50,283 nt of DNA from Pirellulaceae bacterium (GCA_030748485.1 JASMLW010000494.1:1-50283), one strand, 5' to 3'; shown: positions 17,042 to 25,316, counted from the stretch's first letter. Program-made: numbers and translations. Notes: generated from the sequence alone by a model not told the origin.

Positions 17042-18343
17042 ATGAAACGCGTCGCGCATCCCCTGCTGGCAGCTTCGCTGGCAACGACTCTTCTAGTTGC
17101 TGTCGGTTGTATTCAACCCACCGCCATTGTCGAGCCATCGCGAGTTGAGCCGGCGAGGGGCGAAGTCGACCCGCAGCCGGCCGAGAAACCAAAGGCGTCG
17201 CCCGGCGATCCGCCCCCGCCCTTGGCCGGCGCAGCCATCGACGTCGCGCCCAACGTCCTCAGCGAACAACTCCTGGCGGACGGGTGGATCGCGCTGTTCG
17301 ACGGTGAATCGCTCTACGGCTGGCACGCTGAGTCGAAGGCGGATTGGCAGGTCGTGGACGGGACAATCGTCGCCGAGCAAGGAGATGTCGGACTACTGCG
17401 AACGACATCGCGCTTCGCCAACTATGTCCTCAAACTCGAGTTCCGCAGCGCCGCTGGCACGAACAGCGGAGTGTTTCTGCGGACGCCTGGCCAGCCGTCC
17501 GCGCCCGAGTCCGACTGCTACGAACTCAACATCGCCGACTCCGACAATCCATTCCCCACCGCCAGCTTGGTCAAGCGGAAGAAAGCCGAGGGCGATTTCG
17601 ACAGCGCCGATTGGCAAAGCTATGAAGTGACCGTCGACGGCTCTCAAGTTGCCGTCAAGCTCGACGGCAAAACCGCGCTCGAATACTCCGACCCGAATCC
17701 CCTGGCGACCGGATTCATCGGACTGCAATTTCGCCAGGGTAAGATCGAGTTCCGCAACATCCACCTCAAGCCGCTAGGACTTCAGCCGCTCTTCAATGGC
17801 AAGGACTTGGAGGGTTGGACTGAACCGGCCGACCAGGCCGCGAAATTCTCCGTGACCGAACGAGGTGAATTGCACGTCGCCAATGGGCCGGGGCATCTGG
17901 AGTCGGTCGCCGCCTTCGCCGACTTCATCATTCAGCTCGAGTGCCGGACGCACGCGGCCGATTTGAATTCGGGCCTCTTCTTTCGCGCCATTCCCGGCAG
18001 CAAGATGGACGGCTACGAAAGCCAAATCCACAATGGCTTCCACAACAACGATCGCCGTCAACCAAAAGACTCCGGCACCGGCGCGATCTTTCGCCGACAG
18101 GCCGCCCGACTCGTCGCCGCCAGCGACAACAAATGGTTCGCCAAGACGGTGATCGCCGACGGCAATCACTTCGCTGTTTGGGTCAACGGGTTTCTCGTCA
18201 CCGACTGGTCCGATGAGCGAAAGCCCGATCCCAACCCGCGCCGCGGGTCGAAGTTGGCGGCGGGCGTCTTCATGCTGCAAGGACACGACCCAACCACCGA
18301 CTTGTCGTTTCGCAACGTCCGCGCCGTGGAAACGCGCGAATGA
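17042..18343 (+). CDS. Lipoprotein with two DUF1080 (3-keto-glycoside hydrolase-like) domains
   Basis: 433 residues. The signal peptide ends in LLVAVGC, a lipobox, followed by a Pro/Glu-rich spacer of about 40 residues. Two DUF1080 domains follow: one from about 80 (WIALFDGESLYGWH, NSGVFLRTPG) and one from about 245 (LQPLFNGKDLEGWT, NSGLFFRAIPGSKMDGYESQ). The second keeps the family's typical YE and FRRQAARLV segments. DUF1080 (PF06439) has a concanavalin-like jelly-roll fold; some members hydrolyse 3-keto-disaccharides or 3-keto-glycosides. Planctomycetes carry many. Location is probably the outer envelope. Substrate is unknown. The ATG at 17042 is the natural start for the signal peptide. 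Confidence 0.9.
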   Translation: MKRVAHPLLAASLATTLLVAVGCIQPTAIVEPSRVEPARGEVDPQPAEKPKASPGDPPPPLAGAAIDVAPNVLSEQLLADGWIALFDGESLYGWHAESKADWQVVDGTIVAEQGDVGLLRTTSRFANYVLKLEFRSAAGTNSGVFLRTPGQPSAPESDCYELNIADSDNPFPTASLVKRKKAEGDFDSADWQSYEVTVDGSQVAVKLDGKTALEYSDPNPLATGFIGLQFRQGKIEFRNIHLKPLGLQPLFNGKDLEGWTEPADQAAKFSVTERGELHVANGPGHLESVAAFADFIIQLECRTHAADLNSGLFFRAIPGSKMDGYESQIHNGFHNNDRRQPKDSGTGAIFRRQAARLVAASDNKWFAKTVIADGNHFAVWVNGFLVTDWSDERKPDPNPRRGSKLAAGVFMLQGHDPTTDLSFRNVRAVETRE

Positions 18344-18360
18344 TTCGATCGCGCCTCCGT

Positions 18361-18727
18361 GTGAGAATCTCCAAGCGCAACTATCAGCGAGCTGCGAATA
18401 GGAGTTCGCACACAAAGACACGAGGGCACAAAGAAACAAGGGGGACCGAGAGCTTTGTGTCTCCGTGCCTCCGTGTGAGAATCTCCAAACGCAACTCTCA
18501 GCGAGCTGCGAATAGAGTTCGCACACAAAGACACGAGGGCACAAAGAAACAAGGGGGACCGAGAGCTTTGTGTCTCCGTGCCTCCGTGTGAGAATCTCCA
18601 AGCGCAACTCTCAGCGAGCTGCGAATAGGAGTTCGCGCACAAAGACACGAGGGCACAAAGAAACAAGGGGGACCGAGAGCTTTGTGTCTCCGTGCCTCCG
18701 TGTGAGAATCTCCAAGCGCAACTCTCA
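18361..18727. repeat. 113/114-bp tandem repeat array
   Basis: The word GTGAGAATCTCCAAGCGCAA recurs, with small changes, at 18361, 18475, 18588 and 18702, giving spacings of 114, 113 and 114 bp and a little over three units. Each unit carries an imperfect inverted pair (CACAAAGACACGAGGGCACAAAG against CTTTGTGTCTCCGTGCCTCC). Units are nearly identical in full, which rules out CRISPR spacers. The last unit runs into the stop codon of the minus-strand CBS gene. The 18344-18724 gap holds nothing else. Confidence 0.9.
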
Positions 18728-19150
18728 GCCCTGGATGTACGTCTTCAAATAGTGATTCTCGACCGCCAGCAGATCTTGCTGCGTCTTGACGAGGTCGCCA
18801 ATGGAGATCATTCCTGACAGCGAACCGTCTTTCATTACCGGCAAATGCCGAATGCGGTGGTTGGTCATCGTCGCCATCGCCGACTGAATGTCGTCGTTGG
18901 GATCACCCGTGATGACGTCGCCCGTCATCCGTTCGTAAACCTCGATTTCCGCCAACGGATCGCCGCAAGTGGCGACCGTTCGCAAGATGTCGCGTTCGGT
19001 GATGATCCCCACCATCACGTCGGCGTCGACCACGATCAGCGATCCGCAATTGGCGTCAACCAGTTTCGCAACCACCTGAGCGAGCGAAGCGCTGGGTTCG
19101 ATGGTTTGGAGGGCGTTGTCTTTGGCGCTGAGAACATCGCGCAGTTTCAT
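18725..19150 (-). CDS. Two-CBS-domain protein
   Basis: 141 residues made of two CBS domains, the first ending GIITERDILRTVATCG and the second VMKDGSLSGMISIGDLVK. CBS pairs bind adenosyl compounds such as AMP, ATP, NADH or SAM and act as energy or ligand sensors; nothing else is fused here, so its target is unknown. Start is ATG 19150, with GGAG nine bases upstream. Upstream there is a good sigma-70 promoter (19242-19271) and a 16-bp Rex/CRP-like palindrome (19285-19300). The stop codon lies inside the last unit of the 113-bp repeat array. Confidence 0.9.
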   Translation of the reverse strand: MKLRDVLSAKDNALQTIEPSASLAQVVAKLVDANCGSLIVVDADVMVGIITERDILRTVATCGDPLAEIEVYERMTGDVITGDPNDDIQSAMATMTNHRIRHLPVMKDGSLSGMISIGDLVKTQQDLLAVENHYLKTYIQG

Positions 19151-19241
19151 GGTATTGTGCTCCGAAAGAGAATGGAGATGTATGAAACGGCCGCCTCCCT
19201 GCGGATGATGCTGTCGACGAACGTCGAGCAAGATCTGGTTG

Positions 19242-19271
19242 AGAATAGTCGGGCGTTTGGAGGCGTGTCAA
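19242..19271 (-). promoter_or_regulatory. Sigma-70-type promoter for the CBS gene
   Basis: On the minus strand TTGACA (19266-19271) is followed after 18 bp by TATTCT (19242-19247). The predicted start near 19235 would give a leader of about 85 nt before the CBS start codon at 19150. The -35 box is a perfect match and the -10 matches at four of six positions. Confidence 0.65.
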
Positions 19272-19284
19272 CAAAAACCGGGCT

Positions 19285-19300
19285 TGTGAAAAAGATCACA
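19285..19300. promoter_or_regulatory. Rex- or CRP/FNR-like operator palindrome
   Basis: TGTGA-AAAAGA-TCACA is a perfect CRP-type half-site pair; read as TTGTGAAAAAGATCACAA it also differs by one base from the Rex consensus TTGTGAA-N4-TTCACAA. It lies 13 bp upstream of the -35 box of the CBS gene promoter, a place typical for an activator. The remaining part of the 19151-19468 gap holds a GC-rich hairpin CGCCGG/CCGGCG at about 19303-19322. Confidence 0.55.
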
Positions 19301-19468
19301 AACGCCGGCGCGAATCCGGCGCCTGCGACAGCCGCGCAAGTCCCTCAGTTGCTGCGGTTTGCCGCTTGTGAGCTGGGGGTGAACGGGCAACGCGTAACAA
19401 AAGCCGCGTGGCTTCGCGCGTCCCATCGATCGCGCCACGATGTAGCCCCGCGACTCGACATCCTCCGC

Positions 19469-20380
19469 TCAGCGAGAACCACTCTTGGTTGCGAACCAAG
19501 CGGCGATCACCAGCCGCAACTGGCTCGCCTTGCCGACTTCTGGCCGTTTCCGCAGGACATCGAACTGCTGGCGGCGAATCGCTCGCAAGACGCATTCGCC
19601 GCCGCCGACGAAGAGCCTCACATCGGCCGCCAGCCAAGCGGGAACTCGTTCGACGAGCGGCGAACCGCGTTGCAACAGCGGCTCGGTCATTTCGACAAGT
19701 CGCCGAACCAGATCGCGCATCGCCGGGTTCGCGGCGTCGTCGCGAAAATCGTCTTCTTGAACGCCCGCTTCGTCCAACAACTCGGCCGGCGCATAGACTC
19801 GTCCCATCTGAAAGTCACGCCGCATGTCTTGCCAGAAATTCGCCAGCTGCAGTCCGGTGCAGATCGCGTCGGCGTCGCGGACGTTGGCCTCGTCGTACGC
19901 ATCGCCAATGTGCAACACGATGCGGCCGACGGGGTTCGCGGACAGCTCGCAGTAGCTCAGCAGCTCGTCCCACGTCGCATACCGAGTCTGGTTTTGGTCC
20001 CGCCGAAACGCGGCGAGCAAATCGAGAAACGGTTCGTGGGGAATCTTGAATTGCGAGATGGTTTGCCGCAAGGCGATGAAGACGGGGTGGCGGGAATCGC
20101 CGCCGGTCAGTTGCTCACTCCACCAGTCGAGCAAGCGGAGACTCTCCGCCGGGTCGGAGATTTCGTCGGCCAAGTCATCCGCCCAGCGACAGTAAGCGTA
20201 CACATTGAAGAAATGTTGCCTGAAAGCTCGTGGCAGGAGGCAACTTCCGACGAGAAAATTCTCGTAATGCCGTTTCGCCAATCGCCGGCAGTACGCCTCG
20301 GCGGCCGAGACCGAAAAGGGGACGCGGTCAGGGGCGTCCGGCCCCAACGTTAACAGCTCGTCGGCGAAGCGGTTGGGCAT
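19469..20380 (-). CDS. hpnC: Squalene synthase HpnC (hydroxysqualene synthase)
   Basis: 303 residues from ATG 20380; the frame is open further upstream but HpnC proteins are about this size. It belongs to the squalene/phytoene synthase family. The first Asp-rich motif is YAYCRWADDLADE (Asp68, Asp69, Asp72) and the second region reads NFWQDMRRDFQMGRVY near 181-196, the form seen in HpnC. With HpnD and HpnE it makes squalene: HpnD joins two farnesyl diphosphates to presqualene diphosphate, HpnC turns that into hydroxysqualene, and HpnE reduces it. Location is cytoplasmic or membrane-bound at the surface. It is transcribed away from ispH with a 112-bp shared upstream region. Confidence 0.93.
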   Translation of the reverse strand: MPNRFADELLTLGPDAPDRVPFSVSAAEAYCRRLAKRHYENFLVGSCLLPRAFRQHFFNVYAYCRWADDLADEISDPAESLRLLDWWSEQLTGGDSRHPVFIALRQTISQFKIPHEPFLDLLAAFRRDQNQTRYATWDELLSYCELSANPVGRIVLHIGDAYDEANVRDADAICTGLQLANFWQDMRRDFQMGRVYAPAELLDEAGVQEDDFRDDAANPAMRDLVRRLVEMTEPLLQRGSPLVERVPAWLAADVRLFVGGGECVLRAIRRQQFDVLRKRPEVGKASQLRLVIAAWFATKSGSR

Positions 20381-20437
20381 TGGTCCAGTAGGCGACGAGG
20401 GCGGGAGTCTGGCGGGAGCCGATAATTCGTCACCCGG

Positions 20438-20466
20438 TTCATTTTCAAACCACAGGTCAATAAGAT
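20438..20466 (+). promoter_or_regulatory. Possible promoter of ispH
   Basis: TTCATT (20438-20443), a 17-bp spacer and TAAGAT (20461-20466) would place the transcript start near 20473, about 20 nt before the ispH start with GGAG in between. Both boxes are imperfect. Confidence 0.35.
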
Positions 20467-20492
20467 GGCATTTATATGGAGAAACCGCGGTA

Positions 20493-21425
20493 ATGAAAAT
20501 CATCCTGGCGGCGCCTCGCGGGTTTTGCGCGGGCGTCAATATGGCGATCGAAAGTCTCGATCTGGCGATCAAAGCCTTTGGCACGCCGATTTACGTCTAC
20601 CACGAGATTGTCCACAACAAGTATGTCGTCGAGATGTTTCGCGCGAAGGGAGCCGTGTTCGTCGATCGCCTCGAGGACGTTCCCGAGGGCTCGCACCTGC
20701 TGTTCTCCGCGCACGGCGTCTCGCCAGAGATTCGCCGCATCGCCAAACGGCGACGCCTCGCCGCGATCGATGCGACCTGCCCGCTCGTCACGAAGGTGCA
20801 CTTGGAAGCGATTCGATACGCCAAGGAAGGCCGCACCATCTTGCTGATCGGCCACGAGGGACACGACGAAGTCGTCGGTACGATGGGTGAAGCCCCCGAA
20901 GCCATTCGACTGGTCGAATCACCCGACCAAGTCGACCAACTCGACGTCCCCGCGGGCGCGAAGCTGGCCTACCTCACCCAGACGACCCTCTCTGTCGACG
21001 ACGCCAACCGAATCATTGCGCGAATCAGACGGCGATTTCCCGATGTCGTATCGCCACCGAAGGAAGACATTTGTTACGCCACGCAGAACCGGCAAGAAGC
21101 GGTCAGCGTGCTCTCCGGCGAAGTCGATTGCGTGCTGGTGCTCGGCAGTCAAAACAGCTCCAACAGCCAGAGGCTGAAGGAACTGGCGAACGAGTGCGGC
21201 GTGTCCGCTCATCTGATCGACGGAGCCAGCGACATCGATGACAAGTGGTTCACCGGTTCGGAGACCGTGCTGATCACAGCCGGCGCCAGCGCGCCTGAAT
21301 CCGTCGTGCAAGAGTGCGTCGAACTGTTGAAAGATCGGTTTGACGCGGCCGTGGAAATGCGGACGATACGCGAAGAAGAAGTGCATTTCCAACTCCCTCC
21401 CGAGGTCCGTGGCGTCGAGGCGTGA
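20493..21425 (+). CDS. ispH: 4-hydroxy-3-methylbut-2-enyl diphosphate reductase (IspH)
   Basis: 310 residues, the normal length. IspH is the last enzyme of the MEP pathway and makes IPP and DMAPP, using an iron-sulfur cluster. The three cluster cysteines are visible: Cys12 in PRGFCAGV, Cys96 in DATCPLVTKVH, and Cys194 in DICYATQNR. Substrate-contact motifs VHNKYVV, SAHGVSP, GHEGHDEVVG and TQTTLS are also present. ATG 20493 is used because the protein begins at MKIILAAPRGFC and has GGAG upstream. It opens a plus-strand run ispH-hpnD-hpnE and so couples C5 supply to squalene synthesis. Confidence 0.97.
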   Translation: MKIILAAPRGFCAGVNMAIESLDLAIKAFGTPIYVYHEIVHNKYVVEMFRAKGAVFVDRLEDVPEGSHLLFSAHGVSPEIRRIAKRRRLAAIDATCPLVTKVHLEAIRYAKEGRTILLIGHEGHDEVVGTMGEAPEAIRLVESPDQVDQLDVPAGAKLAYLTQTTLSVDDANRIIARIRRRFPDVVSPPKEDICYATQNRQEAVSVLSGEVDCVLVLGSQNSSNSQRLKELANECGVSAHLIDGASDIDDKWFTGSETVLITAGASAPESVVQECVELLKDRFDAAVEMRTIREEEVHFQLPPEVRGVEA

Positions 21426-21510
21426 CGGCGCCCAATCGATCTTTCTCCAACCACCGCGCGCCCCTCGCCAATGGCGCGCGTGGTGAGTGGATTGTGGATC
21501 TCGATTGGTG

Positions 21511-21582
21511 CTTGACGAGGTGCTTGACGAGGTGGTGCTTGACGAGTTGTTGTTTGACGAGTTGTTGTTTGACGAGCGTTGA
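21511..21582 (+). repeat. TTGACGAG tandem repeat before hpnD
   Basis: Five units built on CTTGACGAGGTG or TTTGACGAGTTGTTG, of 12 then 15 bp, end just 4 bp before the ATG of hpnD. Every unit contains TTGACG, a -35-like word. Unit lengths are multiples of three although the stretch is not coding in hpnD. Confidence 0.85.
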
Positions 21583-21585
21583 TTG

Positions 21586-22461
21586 ATGAAGTTAGAGCAA
21601 AGCTATGCGCTCTGCCGGCGAATCGCCCGCCGATCGTCGTCGAGCTTTTATCTGTCGTTTCGGTTGCTTGAGCGGCCGCAGCGCGACGCCATGTGCGCGC
21701 TCTACGCATTCTCGCGGCGGACGGACGATTTGATCGACGACACGAGTTATCTCGCCCGCGATATGAACTCGATGGATCGCGCCGAGTCGCTCAAGTTGTG
21801 GCGATCTCGATTGAGTGATGCGCTCTCCGGTGATCCGGCGGGCGATCATTGGCCGGCGTTGGCGGACACGGCCCGTCGCTGCGCGATTCCCGACCAATAC
21901 TTCTTCGATCTGCTCGACGGCGTTGAAATGGACCTGGAACCTCGTCGCTACGAATCGATCGAGGAACTGCAGGTGTACTGTGACCGCGTGGCGACGTCGG
22001 TCGGTTTGGCTTGCTTGAGAATCTGGGGATGTGACGATAGCGACGCTCTCCCTCCCGCCACGTCCTGCGGGCGAGCTTTCCAACTGACGAACATCCTCCG
22101 CGATCTGCGCGAAGACGCGCAGCGGGGACGCATCTACTTGCCGCAATCCGACCTCCGCCGGTTCGCTGTCAAAGAGGAGCAGTTGCGATCGGGTCAGATC
22201 GACGACCGCTTGCACCAACTCTTGGATTTCGAGATAAGCCGCGCGATGGAGCTGTACGAGCACGCCGGGCGAACCGGCGACTTCTTACAGGGCAGCGGGC
22301 GACGCATGTTCGCCCTGATGTTCGATACGTACCACCGCCTGCTGCAAGCCATCCAGCGACAGAAGTCGGCGATCCTGGTCAAACGGATACGGCTAAGCGG
22401 CTGGCAAAAGGTGCAACTGGCGATGAGACATTGGGGGCGCGGACGTGGCGGAGCGCGATAA
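21586..22461 (+). CDS. hpnD: Presqualene diphosphate synthase HpnD
   Basis: 291 residues from ATG 21586. Squalene/phytoene synthase family; the first motif is YAFSRRTDDLIDD (Asp47, Asp48, Asp51) and the second is QLTNILRDLREDAQRGRIYL (about 166-185), both binding diphosphate through magnesium. HpnD condenses two farnesyl diphosphate molecules to presqualene diphosphate. Phytoene synthase (CrtB) shares these motifs, but the next gene being hpnE and hpnC lying close by favour HpnD. The last 17 bp overlap the start of hpnE. The gap from ispH (160 bp) holds the TTGACGAG repeats. Confidence 0.93.
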   Translation: MKLEQSYALCRRIARRSSSSFYLSFRLLERPQRDAMCALYAFSRRTDDLIDDTSYLARDMNSMDRAESLKLWRSRLSDALSGDPAGDHWPALADTARRCAIPDQYFFDLLDGVEMDLEPRRYESIEELQVYCDRVATSVGLACLRIWGCDDSDALPPATSCGRAFQLTNILRDLREDAQRGRIYLPQSDLRRFAVKEEQLRSGQIDDRLHQLLDFEISRAMELYEHAGRTGDFLQGSGRRMFALMFDTYHRLLQAIQRQKSAILVKRIRLSGWQKVQLAMRHWGRGRGGAR

Positions 22462-23986
22462 TATCAGCGAGAGCAGCCGACGCGTCGCGGTGGTCGGGGG
22501 AGGACTGGCCGGCCTCGCCGCCGCCCACCGACTCGCCCAACACGGCGTCCCGTGCGAGTTGTTTGAAGCCAAGCGGATGCTCGGCGGACGCGCTGGTTTG
22601 TTCGTGGATCCGCAGACCGGGCAGCAGCTGGATCACTGCCAACATGTGTTGATGGGCTGCTGCACTCAGCTGCGAGATTTTTTGGCGTCGTGCGGCTGCG
22701 AGCGGCTGTTTGATCGTCACACGACGATTCCCTTCTTTGCGCCGGACTCCCGGCGGTGCGACCTCCGCGCACCGCGTGGGCTTCCCGCACCCATGCATCT
22801 GGCTCCGTTCCTGTTGCGGGCGAATTACCTCAGTTGGCGTGAACGCTGGCGCATTGCCACGGCTCTGCTGTCGCTAGCGAAGCACACCGTTGCCGACGGC
22901 GATCCGCCGATGCTGACCTGGCTGAGGGATCGCCGGCAGTCGACGCGGGCAATTCGATATTTCTGGGAAGTAGTTCTCGTCAGCGCGCTCGGCGAAACGC
23001 TCGACCGAGCTTCGACACTGGCGGCCAAGAAAGTGTTCGTGGATGGTTTCCTGTCTTCCCGCGATGGGTATTGGCTGGAGTACCCCCGCGGGTCGCTGAG
23101 CGAGGTTTACGATCAGATCGCCCGTCACCTGGAGACCCAAGGCGTGTTGTTGCACCGCGGCCGGCCGTTGCAGTACCTCGAACACGACAAGGCCGGCAAA
23201 CTCGGGTTGCGCCTGCTCGACTCAGACCAGCCGCTGCACTTTGACGCCTACATCGTAGCCGTTGACTGGCGGCAAGCGGCCCGCGTTCTGCCCGAACGCG
23301 CCTTCAAAGAGATCGCCGAACTGGATTCGTGGCGGACCGTGGGAACTTCTCCCATCACCGGCGCGCACCTCTGGTTTGATCGCCCGATCATGGACCTGCC
23401 GCACGCCGTGCTGATCGGTCGCCTGTCGCAATGGGTGTTTCAGCGCCCGACCGCCGATGACTCTCACTACTATCAGGTCGTGGTCAGCGCGTCGCGAGGT
23501 TTGTCGGCGATGGGGCCGGACGATGCGTTGGCGGAAATCTGCGGCGACCTGGCGGCGACCTGGCCCGGAGCTGAGCGAGCGAAACTGTTACGGCATCACA
23601 TCGTGACGCAAAAGGACGCCGTGTTCTCCTACCACCCCGAATTGGACGCGCTCCGCCCGCCGCAGTCGACGCCTCTCGGCAATCTCGCGCTGGCCGGCGA
23701 TTGGACTCGCACCGAATGGCCCGCCACGATGGAAGGAGCCGTCCGCAGCGGCAACTTAGCCGCCAACGCAATCCTCGATTATTTGAAACTCGCACCGTCG
23801 CCGCTGGCCGCTGATCTACCGCGCGGACGCCTGGCTGGTTGGCTGATTGGAACAACACCCACGGCGGATGATCGCCCGGCGCCGGGGAAGCGAGAGACTT
23901 CGGCCCGCCCAACATCGCCGACGGGAGACGCCTCGACAATCAACGTGCGACGAAACCAGACACAGCTGCCGCGTCCGCGAGATTAA
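22445..23986 (+). CDS. hpnE: Hydroxysqualene dehydroxylase HpnE
   Basis: 513 residues. FAD-dependent amine-oxidase/phytoene-desaturase fold: the N-terminal VAVVGGGLAGLAAAHRL binds the ADP part of FAD, and the C-terminal GNLALAGDWTRTEWPATMEG is the matching FAD motif. HpnE reduces hydroxysqualene to squalene, the third step after HpnD and HpnC. GTG 22445 overlaps hpnD by 17 bp, so translation is probably coupled. The last 65 or so residues are Pro/Thr/Arg-rich and probably disordered, a tail not usual for the family. Its stop is 1 bp from the stop of the convergent hpnG gene. Confidence 0.93.
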   Translation: MAERDNISESSRRVAVVGGGLAGLAAAHRLAQHGVPCELFEAKRMLGGRAGLFVDPQTGQQLDHCQHVLMGCCTQLRDFLASCGCERLFDRHTTIPFFAPDSRRCDLRAPRGLPAPMHLAPFLLRANYLSWRERWRIATALLSLAKHTVADGDPPMLTWLRDRRQSTRAIRYFWEVVLVSALGETLDRASTLAAKKVFVDGFLSSRDGYWLEYPRGSLSEVYDQIARHLETQGVLLHRGRPLQYLEHDKAGKLGLRLLDSDQPLHFDAYIVAVDWRQAARVLPERAFKEIAELDSWRTVGTSPITGAHLWFDRPIMDLPHAVLIGRLSQWVFQRPTADDSHYYQVVVSASRGLSAMGPDDALAEICGDLAATWPGAERAKLLRHHIVTQKDAVFSYHPELDALRPPQSTPLGNLALAGDWTRTEWPATMEGAVRSGNLAANAILDYLKLAPSPLAADLPRGRLAGWLIGTTPTADDRPAPGKRETSARPTSPTGDASTINVRRNQTQLPRPRD

Positions 23987-23987
23987 C

Positions 23988-24950
23988 TCACTCGGTGCGT
24001 TCTTCGCTGTTGGCGTCCGCCGTTTTTTCTGTGGCGGTTTCCCTTTCGTCACCATCCGGCGGCTCAGCGTCGCCGGCCGCTGCGCCGGTTGCCTCGACGG
24101 GAAGTTGCGGGAAAACGCCGACGAGAAACTTCGCCAGGCGATCGGTTGCTTTGAGCGCTTGCTCCTTCAGGGCCCACATGTCCTTCACGCTGGACGGCCG
24201 GTTGAAGACGGCCCCCGTGGCGGCTCCGATCTTCGCCACCAGCGAGTCCTGTTGCAGCAGTTTGTCGATCTCAGGCGGTATCGACTCGTCTATCCCATCG
24301 CTGACAATCCGCACGGAGAGAAACTTCACCTTGCGCCGTTGGCAGACTTCAGCGACCGCAAACGTCTCCATGTCGCAGGCGAGACTGCCCGTTTCATCTC
24401 CGAGCCGCCGCTTCTCGTCCGGTTGCGCGATGACCCGATCGACGGTGAGCAGTCGTCCGACGAACAGCCCGGGAGTTGCCTCGATCGCGGCGCGGTCCAT
24501 CCGCAATCGGATATCCAGCGACTCACCGCTGGGCTTCACGACTTCGTTCGCCATCAAGATCGCCCCGCGGCGGAGGTCGACATTCAGCGAACCAGCGAAA
24601 CCGGCGGAGACGATCCACTGCGGGGCGTGTAGATCGATCAAATCCTCCGTCGCGCGGGCGGCCGCCTCGGCGCCCACGCCCGACTCGGCGATGACCAGCG
24701 CCTGGCCGTTCAAATCGCCCCGATGTTCGACGAAACTGGCGCCTCGAATCGAGGTCCGGTCCTGTGTCATGTCGACCAATCCGCCCGCTTCAATATTGAG
24801 CGCAAACAGGCACGCCAACGGGCAGCCCGGCGGCGGCAAGTCGCTCGGCTCCTGCGGGTTCACCGACTCAGCCGCTTGCGAAACGGCCTCGCGCAACTTG
24901 TCCTGCGCGGCCTGCCTGACGAATTGTCCCACTAAGTATCGGAGCAACAT
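23988..24950 (-). CDS. hpnG: Hopanoid-associated nucleoside phosphorylase HpnG
   Basis: 320 residues of the purine nucleoside phosphorylase / MTA-SAH nucleosidase fold: IVSAGFAGSL is the glycine-rich base-binding turn, LACDMETFAVAEVC holds the conserved Met-Glu that contacts ribose, and LSVRIVSDG completes the pocket. In hopanoid clusters HpnG removes adenine from adenosylhopane to give ribosylhopane. Context (hpnH, shc, hpnCDE) supports this over a plain MTA/SAH nucleosidase. It has a 45-residue N-terminal helix region and a charged C-terminal tail rich in Glu/Ala, so it is longer than typical HpnG (about 220-250 residues). MITE copy 2 separates it from hpnH. Confidence 0.8.
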   Translation of the reverse strand: MLLRYLVGQFVRQAAQDKLREAVSQAAESVNPQEPSDLPPPGCPLACLFALNIEAGGLVDMTQDRTSIRGASFVEHRGDLNGQALVIAESGVGAEAAARATEDLIDLHAPQWIVSAGFAGSLNVDLRRGAILMANEVVKPSGESLDIRLRMDRAAIEATPGLFVGRLLTVDRVIAQPDEKRRLGDETGSLACDMETFAVAEVCQRRKVKFLSVRIVSDGIDESIPPEIDKLLQQDSLVAKIGAATGAVFNRPSSVKDMWALKEQALKATDRLAKFLVGVFPQLPVEATGAAAGDAEPPDGDERETATEKTADANSEERTE

Positions 24951-25062
24951 CGCGGCTACGGGAGTTAAGGTTGAGTCGACGGCAAGCTCTGCTTCTTCGC
25001 AGAACCGATTGTACGCGCGCAGCCGCAGTGAAGACAGTTCGGGCAGCGCGGCGGCTAGTGCC

Positions 25063-25184
25063 TAGAGCGCATTTCAAAACCGATATCTTGCCGTACGATG
25101 GCCTTCCAAGGCCGTCGTTTCCCGAGGATTTCCAAATTCGACGGCCTTGGAAGGCCATCGTACAAGGTTTTGAAATGCGCTCTA
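25063..25184. mobile_element. 122-bp MITE, copy 2
   Basis: The best preserved copy: its terminal inverted repeats TAGAGCGCATTTCAAAACC and the reverse complement at the other end match over all 19 bp. It lies between hpnG and hpnH and would fold into a long stem in either transcript. The 132 bp between it and hpnH (25185-25316) hold degenerate copies of GACTAATGA and a small hairpin GGAG-TGAT-CTCC, but no gene. Confidence 0.92.
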
Positions 25185-25316
25185 GTGACTAATGAATGAC
25201 TAGGGCCCAATGACAAGGGAATGTGAGTAGCTAGTGACCGCCTAACGACTAATGAACCCCGATCTTGGGAGTGATCTCCTAGACGCGCCATCGGCCTAAG
25301 TGCCGCACATTCCGAC

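Noticed and set aside
17774-18607. A minus-strand frame of 277 codons across the 113-bp repeats and the DUF1080 gene
   Set aside because: Its N-terminal half is only translated tandem repeat (SHGGTETQSSRSPLF returns) and the rest is antisense to the lipoprotein gene.
18361-18727. Possible CRISPR array
   Set aside because: All parts of the 113-bp unit are conserved; there are no unique spacers and no cas genes.
24951-25062. TACAAT upstream of hpnG as a -10 box
   Set aside because: The only -35 candidate at the right distance (TGTCTT) is a poor match, so I did not annotate it.
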